From: Alphaproteobacteria bacterium
Lineage (GTDB): Bacteria > Myxococcota_A > UBA796 > GCA-2862545
Length of the DNA: 64,000 bases
Direction of reading: 5' to 3'
NCBI GenBank assembly: GCA_020632955.1
Contig: JACKEO010000010.1
Span: 1-64,000 of the forward strand
The notes under the pieces are model-generated. The model searched no databases. It saw nothing but the letters and a program-made list of their open reading frames with translations, and was not told the origin of the DNA. The position numbers and the translations under genes were made by a program. Below are positions 1-9,341 of the stretch, piece by piece; the first letter of the stretch is position 1, and each line of letters starts with the position of its first letter.

Positions 1-1
1 G

Positions 2-865
2 GTGCAGGGCGCCGTGGAGGACACGCAGCTCCTCCTCCACCTCGCCGACCACACCGAGGCGGCCCTCCCTCGGCTCGCCGCCGAGCTCGGCGTCACGGTG
101 GGCGGCCACGTCCAGCTCTTCCTGGCGCGGAGCGCGGAGGACTTCCGGGTGCTCCAGCCCGGCCAGCCGCCCCCGTGGGCCGACGGCACGGCCTACCCGT
201 CGCTGGGGGCCGTCTTCCTGCGCCACCCGAGCCTGCGGGGAGGCCTCCCGCGGCCCCTGGAGCAGGTCCTCGACCACGAGCTCGTCCACGTGCTGCTCGG
301 GCGCGCCTTCGCGCCCCAGCGGCCGCCCCACTGGCTCCAGGAGGGCGTGGCGCAGGTGCTGGCGGGCGAGGCCGGGCCCGAGACCACCGCGCGGCTGTCG
401 CGCGCCCTGCGGGGCAGCTCGCCCATCTCGTTGGCCTCGCTCGCCGGCGGCTTCCCGTCCGACGCCGGTCGCGCGGAGCTGGCCTACGCCCAGACGGCCG
501 ACCTCGTGCAGTGGCTCCGCGTGGAGCACGGCGAGGACGCGGTGCGTCGGCTCGTGGCGTCGGTGCGCGGCGGGGCCGACCTGGGGGGCGCGCTCCACGC
601 CCTGACCGGCCAGGGCCTCGACGAGGTGGACGCCGCCTGGAAGCAGCGGGTGGTGTCGCGCCTGCCGGTGTGGACGGCCCCCGACCAGCTCGAGGCCTTC
701 CTCTTCGCGGGCGGCGGCCTGCTCATCCTCGGCGTGGGCTTCGCGCGGCGCCGCGGCATCCGCAGGCGCCTGGCCACGTGGCAGGAGGAACGCACGGCGC
801 TGCGCCGCATCGGCCAGGAGATCCTCGCGGCCCGCCACGGCCCGGGCGGCGGCCCGCCCGGTTGA
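2..865 (+). CDS. Peptidase MA-like zinc metalloprotease, C-terminally membrane anchored (5' end probably cut)
   Basis: The protein carries HELVH at about residues 92-96 and WLQEG with Glu near 114, the HExxH plus downstream Glu arrangement of peptidase MA-family gluzincins. A hydrophobic segment near residues 228-246 is followed by an Arg-rich tail, so it should be held in the membrane with a short cytoplasmic end. No signal peptide is visible. The reading frame opens at the first bases of the window with a GTG, so the true start is probably upstream. Substrate is unknown. Family assignment is from motifs only; the broad class is fairly safe. Confidence 0.7.
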   Translation: MQGAVEDTQLLLHLADHTEAALPRLAAELGVTVGGHVQLFLARSAEDFRVLQPGQPPPWADGTAYPSLGAVFLRHPSLRGGLPRPLEQVLDHELVHVLLGRAFAPQRPPHWLQEGVAQVLAGEAGPETTARLSRALRGSSPISLASLAGGFPSDAGRAELAYAQTADLVQWLRVEHGEDAVRRLVASVRGGADLGGALHALTGQGLDEVDAAWKQRVVSRLPVWTAPDQLEAFLFAGGGLLILGVGFARRRGIRRRLATWQEERTALRRIGQEILAARHGPGGGPPG

Positions 866-909
866 ACCGCGCCCCCCGCGGCGCTACGCCCGCCTGACCG
901 AGGCGGTAG

Positions 910-2310
910 ATGGGCGGCCAGGAACAGGTGCGGTGGCACGGCGACGCCGTCTTCTGGGGCGCCCTGGGCGTGGGCGTGGCGCTCCGCGTGCTGCCCATGC
1001 TGGTGTTCGGCTGGACCCACGCGGACGTGGGCTGCACGCGCGACGAGTGCATCTTCCGGCAGGTGGCCGAGCCCATCCTCGCCGGGAAGGGCCTCGGACC
1101 GTCCCCACGCATGTGGCTGTCGGCCCCGGGCATGCCCTACCTGATGGCGGCCACGGCCGCGGTCACCGGTCGCCTCGAGGCGGTGAAGTGGCTGCACGTG
1201 CTGCTCACCCTGCCCATGCTCGCGAGCTTCCACGAGGTGACGCGCCAGGCGGCGGGCCTCAAGGCCGCGCGCTGGGCCGTCGCGCTGCTCGCCGTGCACC
1301 CCACCCTCGTCTTCTTCGCCGGCACCCAGTGGGCCGAGACCGTGTACGTCACGCTGCTCGGGCTGCTGGCCTGGTCGACGCTGTGGGCGCGGGAGGGGGG
1401 GCCGCGGCGAGGGCTGCTGCCCGGCTTCCTCCTCGGGCTCACCGTGCTGGTGCGCGGCGTCGCCACCTACCTGGCGCCCGTGCTCCTCGTGGCGCTGCTG
1501 CTCCCGCGTGCGGGGAGCACGGCGTGGCGCGCCCGATCCCGGCACGCCGCCGCCCTGCTCGTGGCGCTCGTGCTCACGGTGGCGCCCTACAGCCTCGTCG
1601 CGTCGGTGCGCTGGGGGGGCCTCGTGATCTCCGACGCCACGCTCGGCCACGTGATGGCCCTGGGCAACGACGACTTCGAGCCCGTCACCTTCGACTACGG
1701 CAACGGGCAGCTCACGGGACGCGTGTACGGCGCCACCCTGATGCGTGGACGCGCCGACTGTCCTCGACGGGGCGGTCCGGTGGCCCACGACCGCTGCGAG
1801 GTGCAGCGATCCCTGCGGTGGATCGGCCGTCACCCGGGCACCTTCCTGGCCCGCGTCCCCGAGCGCCTGGCCCAGCTGCTCAACCCGCACTCCTTCCTCA
1901 CGCGGCAGCTGCGCTGGCACGCCTGGCACGGGATCCCCTGGGCGCTCGAGGAGCTGCTGGTGGCCTTCCAGGCCTGCTTCACGGCGCTGGTGGTGCTCGG
2001 GGGCACCCTGGGTGCCTGGGCCCGCGCCCGAGGCCCCGTGGGGGCGCTCACCGTGGGCATCGTGGGCTACCACGTGGCCGTGGTGGCGGCGCTCTACGGG
2101 CTCACCCGCTTCCGCCTGCCCCTGGAGCCCCTGTGGATCGTGTGGCTCGCCGCGGTGCTGGCCGCGCCGCGAGACACCGTGGCCTCCCTCCGCGCCGCCC
2201 CGGGTCGGCTGGTCGGTGCGGCGCTGTCCCTGCCCATCCTGCTGCTGCTCATGGCGCGCTATGCCTGGACGGGCTGGCCCGGCCTCGACGTGCTGCTGCC
2301 CTGGCCGTGA
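910..2310 (+). CDS. GT-C type membrane glycosyltransferase (ArnT/PMT/GT39-like)
   Basis: A 466-residue protein with about ten hydrophobic segments. After the first segment there is an external loop with the acidic pair Asp45-Glu46, in the place where GT-C glycosyltransferases keep their catalytic acidic residues. Such enzymes move a sugar from a polyprenyl-phosphate donor onto lipid or protein on the periplasmic side. The start is the ATG 45 bases after the metallopeptidase stop. The lipoprotein gene that follows starts only 14 bases after its stop, so they are probably cotranscribed. Donor and acceptor cannot be told from the sequence. Confidence 0.65.
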   Translation: MGGQEQVRWHGDAVFWGALGVGVALRVLPMLVFGWTHADVGCTRDECIFRQVAEPILAGKGLGPSPRMWLSAPGMPYLMAATAAVTGRLEAVKWLHVLLTLPMLASFHEVTRQAAGLKAARWAVALLAVHPTLVFFAGTQWAETVYVTLLGLLAWSTLWAREGGPRRGLLPGFLLGLTVLVRGVATYLAPVLLVALLLPRAGSTAWRARSRHAAALLVALVLTVAPYSLVASVRWGGLVISDATLGHVMALGNDDFEPVTFDYGNGQLTGRVYGATLMRGRADCPRRGGPVAHDRCEVQRSLRWIGRHPGTFLARVPERLAQLLNPHSFLTRQLRWHAWHGIPWALEELLVAFQACFTALVVLGGTLGAWARARGPVGALTVGIVGYHVAVVAALYGLTRFRLPLEPLWIVWLAAVLAAPRDTVASLRAAPGRLVGAALSLPILLLLMARYAWTGWPGLDVLLPWP

Positions 2311-2324
2311 CGCCCGGAGCCCCG

Positions 2325-2801
2325 ATGCGCCCGCTCCTCCTCCTCGCCTGCGCTGCCTGCGCACCCGTGGCCCCGTCCGACACCTGGCTGCCCCCGACGT
2401 CGCCCCCCGTGGGTGCCGCCGAGCCCGGGGCCGACGCCGACGCGTCCGAGGACGCCCTGCCGGCCGCGGAGCCCCGCGCGACGGTCGCGCGCGAGACGCC
2501 GCCCGCCACGCCCTCGCCCGACCGGGAGCCGAGCCTCCTCGACCTCGCGCACCGCACCGTGGAGGAGGTGGCCGGGGGCGTCCGCCTGGTGAGCACCCTG
2601 CCCGACACCACGCCGCCGCGCGCCGTGCTCGCGCTGCCTTCGGGCGAGGAGATCGTGGCCACCCCGGGGCGCATCCTGCTGGACCTCCGCCTCGTGCTGC
2701 TGGAGGTGGAGGCGGACCGGGTGCGCGTGGGCGAGATCGTCCTCGAGGGGGAGCGCGCGCGGATCGCCGTGCACACCCTGGCGCCGCCCGCCGCGGACTG
2801 A
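2325..2801 (+). CDS. Small lipoprotein, function unknown
   Basis: The 158-residue product starts MRPLLLLACAACAPV: a short positive N-terminus, a Leu core and LACAAC-type lipobox, so it is probably lipidated and exported. A Pro/Asp/Glu/Ala-rich linker to about residue 65 is followed by a small folded part (about 70-158) with alternating hydrophobic residues, probably beta strands. The open frame runs much further upstream, but the ATG at 2325 is the only start giving a lipoprotein signal and follows CGGAG. I do not recognise the domain. Confidence 0.6.
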   Translation: MRPLLLLACAACAPVAPSDTWLPPTSPPVGAAEPGADADASEDALPAAEPRATVARETPPATPSPDREPSLLDLAHRTVEEVAGGVRLVSTLPDTTPPRAVLALPSGEEIVATPGRILLDLRLVLLEVEADRVRVGEIVLEGERARIAVHTLAPPAAD

Positions 2802-3070
2802 GAGCGCGGCGAGGATCGCCTCGACCGATCCGCCGGCGCGCCACGCTTGGCATGCGGTCTTTCCGCAATCGTTCGCGGCGGAACCGCAGCTCCTCCGCAG
2901 GCCCTACCGCCGACGATCCGCTCCGATCCCGGCTTCTCGCCGCGCGTGAGCGTCCTGCGCGGACTTGTTCGACCTTGCACGACCTCCGGTTGCACGTCGG
3001 TTGCGCCCGCTGTGGTACAACCGCAGTCCTTCGGAAAACCCGCGACTCCCCCCACGCGGACGGAGGCACC

Positions 3071-3508
3071 ATGTCCCGCCAGGATCTCGACAGCGCCCTC
3101 GACGCGCCGCCCGTGCCCACGCACCTCGCGGAGCTCGACAGCACCCTCGACGACCTCGAGGCGCGCCCGCTGAACACCCAGGAGTGGATGCTCGCCGTGG
3201 GCACCGACCCGATGGACGCGCCGGAGGTGCCCGATCACCTCCTCGGCGACGTGCTCGACATGCCGGTGCTCCGCACGCCGCCCCGTCGTGCGCGCCCCGA
3301 CGGCCGGGTCCACACCGCCTCGGCCGACCTCGACGAGCCGCCGTCCTTCGCCGACGACGACTTCCAGGACTTCGGCGACGCCCTCGCCGCCATGGAGATC
3401 GAGGTGGTGGCGCGCCCCGACCGTCGCGAGGACCGCACCCTGGCCTTCGTCAGCGGCGGCATGGTGCTGTCGCTCGTGGCCCTCGTCGGGATGCTGCTGA
3501 CGCAGTGA
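3071..3508 (+). CDS. Acidic small protein with C-terminal membrane anchor, unknown
   Basis: A 145-residue protein beginning MSRQDLDSALDAPPVP. Most of it is acidic and low in complexity, with repeated Asp/Leu/Pro clusters, and a single hydrophobic segment at the extreme C-terminus (about 127-143) resembles a tail anchor. The ATG follows GGAGG by a few bases. The 269-base gap in front is less GC-rich than its surroundings and holds a TACAAC hexamer at 3016-3021 that could be a -10 element. No family recognised. Confidence 0.55.
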   Translation: MSRQDLDSALDAPPVPTHLAELDSTLDDLEARPLNTQEWMLAVGTDPMDAPEVPDHLLGDVLDMPVLRTPPRRARPDGRVHTASADLDEPPSFADDDFQDFGDALAAMEIEVVARPDRREDRTLAFVSGGMVLSLVALVGMLLTQ

Positions 3509-3525
3509 GCCGCGCGCGGGCGCGA

Positions 3526-4305
3526 TCAGCCCGCCGCGAGCTTCTTGAAGTCGGGCTTCCGCTTCTCGAGGAAGGCCGACATCGCCTCCACGGCCTCGGG
3601 GCTGCGCAGCCGCTCCATGAAGGCCGCGCCCTCGATGCCCACCACCTCGGCCACCGCGTCGCGCTGGGGCGCCTTGAGCAGCTCCTTGGTGCGGCGCACC
3701 GCCTGGGGCGGCAGGGCGGCCATGCGCGCGGCCGCCTTGCGGGCCAGGCCGATCACCTCCGACGCGGGCACCGCGGCGTTCACGAAGCCGTAGGCGGCCG
3801 CGGCCTCCCCGTCGAAGGTCTCGCCGAGCACCAGCAGCTCGGTGGCCCGGCGGTGACCCAGCATCGCGGGCACGAGCAGGCTGGAGCCCGCCTCGGGCAC
3901 GATGCCGAGCTGCACGAAGGGCATGCGGAACACGGCGTCCTTCGCCGCGTAGGCCAGGTCGCAGTGCAGCAGCATGGTGGTGCCGATGCCGATGGCGGGA
4001 CCCTCCACCGCGGCGATCAGCGGCTTGGGGAAGTCCAGCAGCGTGCGCAGGAAGCGCATCACCGGGCTGGTCTCGCCGGTGGGCGGGTTGCGCAGGAAGT
4101 CGGCCAGGTCGTTGCCCCCGCAGAAGGCCCTGCCGGCGCCGTGCACCAGGAGGGCCCCCACGTCGGGGTCCGCCGCAGCCTCGGCGAACGCCACCACCAG
4201 CGCCTCGTACATCTCGAGGTCGAGGGCGTTCTTCCGATCGGGGCGGTTGAGCAGGATCTCCCGCACGCCCTCGGTTCCGGGCTGGACGAGCACCTTGTCG
4301 GACAT
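3526..4305 (-). CDS. Enoyl-CoA hydratase/isomerase (crotonase) family protein
   Basis: A 259-residue crotonase fold: N-terminal strands with LNRPDRKNALD, first oxyanion-hole segment GAGRAFCGGNDL (about 59-70), second segment EGPAIGIGTTMLLHCDLA, then GIVPEAGSS. The Glu used by true hydratases in the GGGCE segment is Thr here, while the Glu in PEAGSS matches the catalytic position of delta3-delta2 enoyl-CoA isomerases, so isomerase or another crotonase reaction is more likely than plain hydration (inference). The ATG follows GGAGGTCCCC. It would act on acyl-CoA in the cytoplasm. The gene stands alone, convergent with the small gene upstream in the window. Confidence 0.85.
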   Translation of the reverse strand: MSDKVLVQPGTEGVREILLNRPDRKNALDLEMYEALVVAFAEAAADPDVGALLVHGAGRAFCGGNDLADFLRNPPTGETSPVMRFLRTLLDFPKPLIAAVEGPAIGIGTTMLLHCDLAYAAKDAVFRMPFVQLGIVPEAGSSLLVPAMLGHRRATELLVLGETFDGEAAAAYGFVNAAVPASEVIGLARKAAARMAALPPQAVRRTKELLKAPQRDAVAEVVGIEGAAFMERLRSPEAVEAMSAFLEKRKPDFKKLAAG

Positions 4306-4483
4306 GGGGACCTCCGTGCACCGCGCGTCGACGCGGGGGCCTCCGGGTATCCGCTGCCGGCCCTGGAGGCGCACGGGCGTCTGCGGACCTGCCGGCTCCT
4401 CGCCGGCGCGAGACATCCCGTGACATGACACCGCCGAAGGAAGCCGCGTCCGCGGCGTCGGAGCGACACCCCTGGAGGCCACG

Positions 4484-5116
4484 ATGGCTCGCTCGCTCCC
4501 CTCCCTGCTCGTCGGTGTGGTGCTCGGTTCCTCGCTCACCAGCGGCCTCGCCGTGGCGGCCGGCTGGCGTCCCGCCGACGAGGCGCAGGCCCTCGTGCAG
4601 CGCCTCCAGTCCGACAACGCGGTGATGCTCTCCCTGGCCGGCCAGGTGCGCGAGCCCGGCGTGCGCAGCCAGCTCCAGCAGCGGGCGGCCGGCATGGACC
4701 ACGACCTGCGCGCCCTGGACCGCACGCTCGACCAGGTCGACGCGACCCCCGGGCGCGGGCCGCGAGGTCCGGGACCTGCCGTGCAGGCGCCGCCGCCGCA
4801 CCGCGGAGGCTGGGCTCCCGCCCCCGGTCCGGTGGCCTGCGACCACGGCAGCTTCCAGCGGATCGTCGCCGCGGTGGACGCCACGCCCTGGAGCCAGGAG
4901 CGCCTCGCGCTGGTGCGGGAGGCCGCCCGCGACCGCTGGTTCACGGTGGACCAGGTGCTCGTGCTCATGGACCACGTGACCTGGGGCTCCGACAAGGTGG
5001 AGGTGGCGGCGATGCTGCACCCGCACCTGGTGGACCCGCAGGACAGCTACCGGCTCTACGGCGCGCTCACCTTCTCGTCCGACAAGGCCTCGCTGCGCAG
5101 CCGCCTGGGCGCCTGA
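4484..5116 (+). CDS. Exported DUF4476-domain protein
   Basis: The 210-residue product has a signal peptide (MARSLPSLLVGVVLGSSLTSG, cleavage likely after AVAAG). It is followed by a helical stretch (about 30-85), a Pro/Gly-rich linker (87-120) and a C-terminal helical module of about 90 residues with FTVDQVLVLMDHVTWGSDKVEVA, the pattern of DUF4476, which occurs in exported proteins of Bacteroidota and Myxococcota. The ATG follows GGAGG. Function of DUF4476 is unknown. Convergent with the alpha/beta hydrolase that follows, with 13 bases between stops. Confidence 0.6.
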   Translation: MARSLPSLLVGVVLGSSLTSGLAVAAGWRPADEAQALVQRLQSDNAVMLSLAGQVREPGVRSQLQQRAAGMDHDLRALDRTLDQVDATPGRGPRGPGPAVQAPPPHRGGWAPAPGPVACDHGSFQRIVAAVDATPWSQERLALVREAARDRWFTVDQVLVLMDHVTWGSDKVEVAAMLHPHLVDPQDSYRLYGALTFSSDKASLRSRLGA

Positions 5117-5129
5117 CCCCGACCCGGGA

Positions 5130-6044
5130 TCAGGCCAGCACGCGGTCGACGACCTCCAGGAAGGCGTCGGCCGCGTCCACGTGGGCGAAGTGGCTCCCCC
5201 GGTCCAGCCACACCAGCTCGGCGGTGGGCAGCCAGGAGGCCAGCGCCACACCGTCCGACGGGGGCACCATCGGATCGGCCTTCGCGTAGACCAGGGTGGT
5301 GGGGCAGGGCAGGGCGCCCTCGGACCGGAGCCGTCGCCCGAGGCGCGCCACGGCCCGCACGTCCATCACGTCGCGCAGGTGACGGTGGAAGCCCCGCAGC
5401 CCGTCCCGCGTGGTGAGCACGTCGCCGTACTCCGCGGCCTCCTCCAGGCTCTTCAGCGTCTCGTCGAAGTAGTGCACGTTGCGGTGGGCCCAGCGTCGGG
5501 GCTCCCGCCGGATCAGCGCGCCGAGCACGGCCTCCGATCCGGGCAGGCGGATGGCGGCCCACAGGGCGCGGAGCCGCAGCGAGGGCACCGCCGGTGCGTG
5601 GAGCACGAGCAGGCGTCCCACCGCCTCGGGGTCGCGGAGCACGGCCCAGAGGGCGAGGTACCCGCCCATCGAGTTGCCCACGAGGTCGCCCCCCCGGGCG
5701 CCCGTGGCGTCGAGGAAGGCCACGAGCCAGTCGGCCACGGCCTCGGGCGTGTGGGGCGCATCGGGCGTGGCCGAGCGACCCGACCCGGGCAGGTCCGGCA
5801 CCAGCACCCGGAAGCGGCGCGCGAGGGGCTCCACCACGTAGCGGAAGGAGTACCCGGTGGTCATCAGCCCGTGGAGCAGCACCAGCGGAGGGCCTTCGCC
5901 CACCTCGACGTAGGAGGTGCGCACCGGTCCGAGCCCCGGGCTGTCGACCACCACCTCCCGCGGCGCGAGGTCGTACCAGCCGTGCGGGAGCCGTGGATGC
6001 TCCGGCAGGGCCCGGAAGGGGAGCTGGACGAAGGGTCGGTGCAT
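5130..6044 (-). CDS. Alpha/beta hydrolase
   Basis: A 304-residue alpha/beta-hydrolase. The oxyanion turn is LVLLHGLMTTGYS, the nucleophile elbow is GNSMGG, the acid lies in YAKADPMVP and the base in RGSHFAHVD, giving a complete Ser-Asp-His triad. There is no signal peptide, so it should be cytoplasmic. The start at 6044 (MHRPFVQLPF) is chosen because the upstream in-frame extension is Arg-rich noncoding-like sequence. Close relatives include esterases, haloperoxidase-like and meta-cleavage hydrolases; the substrate cannot be read from sequence. Confidence 0.8.
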   Translation of the reverse strand: MHRPFVQLPFRALPEHPRLPHGWYDLAPREVVVDSPGLGPVRTSYVEVGEGPPLVLLHGLMTTGYSFRYVVEPLARRFRVLVPDLPGSGRSATPDAPHTPEAVADWLVAFLDATGARGGDLVGNSMGGYLALWAVLRDPEAVGRLLVLHAPAVPSLRLRALWAAIRLPGSEAVLGALIRREPRRWAHRNVHYFDETLKSLEEAAEYGDVLTTRDGLRGFHRHLRDVMDVRAVARLGRRLRSEGALPCPTTLVYAKADPMVPPSDGVALASWLPTAELVWLDRGSHFAHVDAADAFLEVVDRVLA

Positions 6045-6087
6045 GCCCAGGCGGTATCGCCCGACCCCGCCGTGCGCGACGGTGCGA

Positions 6088-7341
6088 TCAGCCCTCCTCC
6101 ACCTCCACCGCACAGCCCTGCACCGCGAGCATCAGCCGCACCCGCACCGCCACGGCCTGCGCCTGGGCGGTGTCGGGGAGGCCGTCGAGCAGGGTCTCGG
6201 TGCGCCCGTCGGGGCGTCGGGCGTCGAGGTGCCAGTGGGCCTGGGTGGCCTGGCCGCGCGTCTCGGTGCCGCCCACGGCGAGGCGCAGGGTGGCCACCTC
6301 CGACAGCGGCAGGGTGCGGCCGCCCACCCGCAGGCCGAACCAGCGGTCCACGCGGTGCACGCCGTGGGCATCCACCGTCAGCCACACGGCGTGGCCCAGC
6401 GAGTACAGCCCCGCGCCCACCACCAGCAGGCCCACCCCGCCGAAGATCGCGAGGAAGAGCCAGCCCACGAAGGTGCCGGGCTCGGCGACGAGGCCGATGG
6501 CCAGGCCGATCGCCGTGAACAGGGCGCCGAACAGCACCAGCGCGACCGCGGCCCCGCGCCGCCGCCGCGCCGGCGCGTGCAGGGTCTCGACGCCGTCGCG
6601 GACCACGACCTGCAGGACCCGCGGATCGAGCGGCGTGTCGATGGCGCGGTCGTGGGTGTACCCACCCGGCGGCACCCGACGCGTGGCGGGAACGGGCGGC
6701 CGCACCACCTCCGCGTCGAGCCGCCGCACCAGATCGACCCCCGGGAGGCTGGCGCTCATCTCCAGCACCCACGTCACCCGTCGGCCACCCTCGGCGTCGG
6801 TGGGCGCGCCCTCGGCGGGCAGGGCGAAGGCGAAGCCGAGGCGGGTGCCGCCAGCGGTCCGCGCGACGTCGGCGGGCCCGGTGCGCGACCACAGCACCCG
6901 GGTGTCGGTGGTGGTGTCGTCACCCGACCGACGGGTCACGCTCTCCTGGCAGGTGAGGGTGATGCGAGGCACCGCGTCGGGCGGCAGGCCCCGCGGCACG
7001 AGCGCCTCGCCCACCAGCTCGCCGCCCAGGGGCGCGGGCTCCGCCTCGAGCTGCACCACCACCTCGCCGAAGCGCAGGCGATCGAGCACCGAGCGCACGA
7101 AGGCGGCCAGCATCCCCAGGCCGAGCAGCGGGAAGATCAGCACCACGAGGATGGCGGGGTTGTCGTCCTCGAGCTCGGCCGGGATGGCGAGCACCCCCGG
7201 GAGCGAGACGGCGCAGGCGAACAGGCCCGCGATCAGGAAGAACCAGGAGCCCGACCCCCCCACGCTGCGGGCAGGCGGACGCGGGGCGACCGACGCATCG
7301 CCCGCCTCGCTGGCCGGGTCCGGTGGGAAGACGTGCGCCAT
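6088..7341 (-). CDS. Integral membrane protein of unknown function
   Basis: A 417-residue protein with two pairs of hydrophobic segments (roughly residues 32-52 and 62-84, then 265-285 and 292-315). The part between the pairs (about 90-240) is predicted beta-rich and soluble. The C-terminal portion after the last segment (320-417) contains WLTVDAHGVHRVDRWFGL, similar in style to PH-like DUF3592-type membrane proteins, though I am not certain of the family. The start at 7341 (MAHVFPPD) avoids a Cys/Arg-rich upstream extension. Its start lies 117 bases from the divergent lipoprotein gene. Confidence 0.5.
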   Translation of the reverse strand: MAHVFPPDPASEAGDASVAPRPPARSVGGSGSWFFLIAGLFACAVSLPGVLAIPAELEDDNPAILVVLIFPLLGLGMLAAFVRSVLDRLRFGEVVVQLEAEPAPLGGELVGEALVPRGLPPDAVPRITLTCQESVTRRSGDDTTTDTRVLWSRTGPADVARTAGGTRLGFAFALPAEGAPTDAEGGRRVTWVLEMSASLPGVDLVRRLDAEVVRPPVPATRRVPPGGYTHDRAIDTPLDPRVLQVVVRDGVETLHAPARRRRGAAVALVLFGALFTAIGLAIGLVAEPGTFVGWLFLAIFGGVGLLVVGAGLYSLGHAVWLTVDAHGVHRVDRWFGLRVGGRTLPLSEVATLRLAVGGTETRGQATQAHWHLDARRPDGRTETLLDGLPDTAQAQAVAVRVRLMLAVQGCAVEVEEG

Positions 7342-7458
7342 GCACCCCTCGGGCGCCCCAGGGACGCCGGGAGAGTGTACGCCAGAGGACACGCCGGCCC
7401 TGCACGCACAAGCCCGGCTCCGCACGCGCGGCTACGTCCTGCCCACCCGGAGGTCCCC

Positions 7459-8631
7459 GTGCACCGCCTGCTCCCGCTGCTGCTCGCCGCCTGCGCCGTC
7501 GACGCCTCCAAGGACGCCGACGACACCGACCCGGGCACCGACACCGACGGCCCCGACGTGGACCCCGCGGACGCGGACGGCGACGGCACGGTCACGGCCG
7601 CGGAGTGGGTGGCCTTCTTCGAGGTGCCCGGCCCCCACGACGTGGGCTTCCGCCTCACCGAGTTCACCTACGCCGACCCCACCACCGACGCGCCGCGCAC
7701 CCTGCGCCTGTCGCTGTGGTTCCCCACCGACGCCACGGGCGCGCAGTACGCCACCTTCACGGGTCCGCTGGCGCCCGACGACGTGCTCCTCGACCCGGTG
7801 GCGGCCGACGGCACCTTCCCGCTCGCGGTCTTCAGCCACGGCCACCAGGGCGACATGGACAACTGCGCCCACGTGATGACGCGCATGGCCAGCCACGGCT
7901 GGGTGGTGGCCGCCCCCGAGCACACGGGGAACACGCTGAAGGACGGCGGCGGACGCACCACGGAGATCTACGTGCAGCGCCCCTTCGACGTGTCGGCCAC
8001 CCTCGACCACCTCCTGCAGGCCGATCCCCTGGCGCCGCAGCTCGACGGCCGCGTGTACGCCACCGGCCACTCCTTCGGCGGCTACACCACCTTCCTCGTG
8101 GCCGGCGCCGGCTGGGACGTCGACCACTGGGACCCGATCTGCCAGGGTTCGTCCTCCGATCCCTTCTGTTCCACGTGGAGCCCGAAGCTCACGGCACTCA
8201 TGCGCCAGGGCGCGTCCGATGACCGCGTGCTCGCCGCCGCCACGCTCTCGGGCGGGAACTGGGGCCAGCTGCGCGAGGCGGGCCTCGCCACCGTGGACCG
8301 CCCGCTGCTCCAGCTCTCGGGCGCCCTGGACGGCTCGGTCACGAACGACGGCAGCTCCGACCCGATCTGGCGCGACCTGCCCGCCGGCGACAAGGTGCGG
8401 GCGGACCTCGCCCACGGCGACCACCAGTCCTACACCGACTTCGCGGGCGCCGGCGCCGGCATCATCCCGGGCACGTCCAGGGACGCCCTGGAGGGGCAGC
8501 GCAGCCTGCGCCTGGTCGAGGTGTACCTGCTCGCCTTCGGCGCGAAGCACGTCCTCGCGCGCGAGGGGCTCGACCCCGTGCTCGACGGCACGCTCGTGGT
8601 CGACGAGGACGTCACGCTGTCCACGAAGTGA
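7459..8631 (+). CDS. Alpha/beta-hydrolase lipoprotein with an EF-hand loop
   Basis: The 390-residue product starts at GTG 8 bases after GGAGG with MHRLLPLLLAAC; Cys12 is a clear lipobox cysteine. Next comes an Asp/Thr-rich tether (15-37) and a textbook EF-hand calcium loop, DADGDGTVTAAE at 38-49. The rest resembles dienelactone-hydrolase or PAF-acetylhydrolase type enzymes: FSHGHQG oxyanion region, GHSFGG with nucleophile Ser205, an Asp in SGALDGS and His318/His322 near the end. It is probably an outer-membrane esterase or lipase stabilised by calcium (inference). A TACGTC hexamer at 7433-7438 may be its -10. Confidence 0.75.
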   Translation: MHRLLPLLLAACAVDASKDADDTDPGTDTDGPDVDPADADGDGTVTAAEWVAFFEVPGPHDVGFRLTEFTYADPTTDAPRTLRLSLWFPTDATGAQYATFTGPLAPDDVLLDPVAADGTFPLAVFSHGHQGDMDNCAHVMTRMASHGWVVAAPEHTGNTLKDGGGRTTEIYVQRPFDVSATLDHLLQADPLAPQLDGRVYATGHSFGGYTTFLVAGAGWDVDHWDPICQGSSSDPFCSTWSPKLTALMRQGASDDRVLAAATLSGGNWGQLREAGLATVDRPLLQLSGALDGSVTNDGSSDPIWRDLPAGDKVRADLAHGDHQSYTDFAGAGAGIIPGTSRDALEGQRSLRLVEVYLLAFGAKHVLAREGLDPVLDGTLVVDEDVTLSTK

Positions 8632-8688
8632 GCGCCGGCGTGCGGCGTCCGCTCCACCCGATAGATGCTCCCACGTGAGAAGTCGTCG

Positions 8689-9336
8689 ATGGCACGCCCT
8701 CCCGGAACCCCGAACCGCCGCCACGAGGAGCGCCGCCGCGAGCTGCTCCAGGGCGTGCTGCAGCGCCTCCTCCAGCCCGACGCGGCCACGGTGTCGATGC
8801 GCGAGCTGGCCGCGAGCGCCGGCGTCAGCGTGCCCACGCTCAAGCACTACTTCGGCGACCGCGACCAGCTGATCGTCGAGGTCATCGCCTTCATGACCCA
8901 GCTCGGCTCGCCCTTCCTGGCCGAGACGGCCCGCGACGTGCCCGAGGGCCTGGAGCACAGCCTGCGCACGTGGGCCCGCCGCTTCCGCATGGCCTGGGAG
9001 AACTTCGGCGTGGGCACCCTGTTCACCACCGGCCTCGTGCTCGGCGCCCGCCACCCCGTGGTGGGCCCCGGCTTCGTCGACGGCCTCTTCGAGCCGCTGC
9101 TCCAGGCCCTCGAGGGGCGCCTCGCCGTGCACCAGGAACGCGGCGAGCTTCGCCCCACCGACCTCCGCTTCGCCGCGCTGGAGCTGATCTCCCCGCTGGT
9201 GCTCGCCATGCTGCACCAGCAGCAGCTCGGCGGCCGAGGCTGCCGCCCCCTCGACGTGGACGCCCTGCTCGAGCACCAGCTCCGGAGCTTCGTCGCGACC
9301 CACGGTGACGATCGGCAGACGCAAGCTGACGCCTGA
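8689..9336 (+). CDS. TetR-family transcriptional regulator
   Basis: An N-terminal helix-turn-helix of TetR type is seen in TVSMRELAASAGVSVPTLKHYFGDRDQLI, ending in the usual YF(x)D/N motif. The rest is an all-helical ligand/dimer domain of about 150 residues. I chose the ATG at 8689 (MARPPGTPNRR, 215 residues); an in-frame ATG at 8665 would add eight residues but has no ribosome binding site. An inverted repeat directly downstream (9342-9363) could be its operator. Ligand unknown. Confidence 0.8.
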   Translation: MARPPGTPNRRHEERRRELLQGVLQRLLQPDAATVSMRELAASAGVSVPTLKHYFGDRDQLIVEVIAFMTQLGSPFLAETARDVPEGLEHSLRTWARRFRMAWENFGVGTLFTTGLVLGARHPVVGPGFVDGLFEPLLQALEGRLAVHQERGELRPTDLRFAALELISPLVLAMLHQQQLGGRGCRPLDVDALLEHQLRSFVATHGDDRQTQADA

Positions 9337-9341
9337 GGACG

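Noticed and set aside
2802..3070. Possible small RNA or riboswitch in a less GC-rich gap
   Set aside because: Only short imperfect repeats (TTGCAC twice, TTGCGC once) and a weak TTCCGC/GCGGAA stem are seen; no known motif.
2249..5251. A very long minus-strand open frame of about 1000 codons
   Set aside because: It is antisense to several well-supported genes and rich in Arg/Pro/Gly/Ala, as expected from third-position GC bias. Similar shadows at 484-3204, 38000-41569, 59659-63006 and 48989-53164 were rejected for the same reason.
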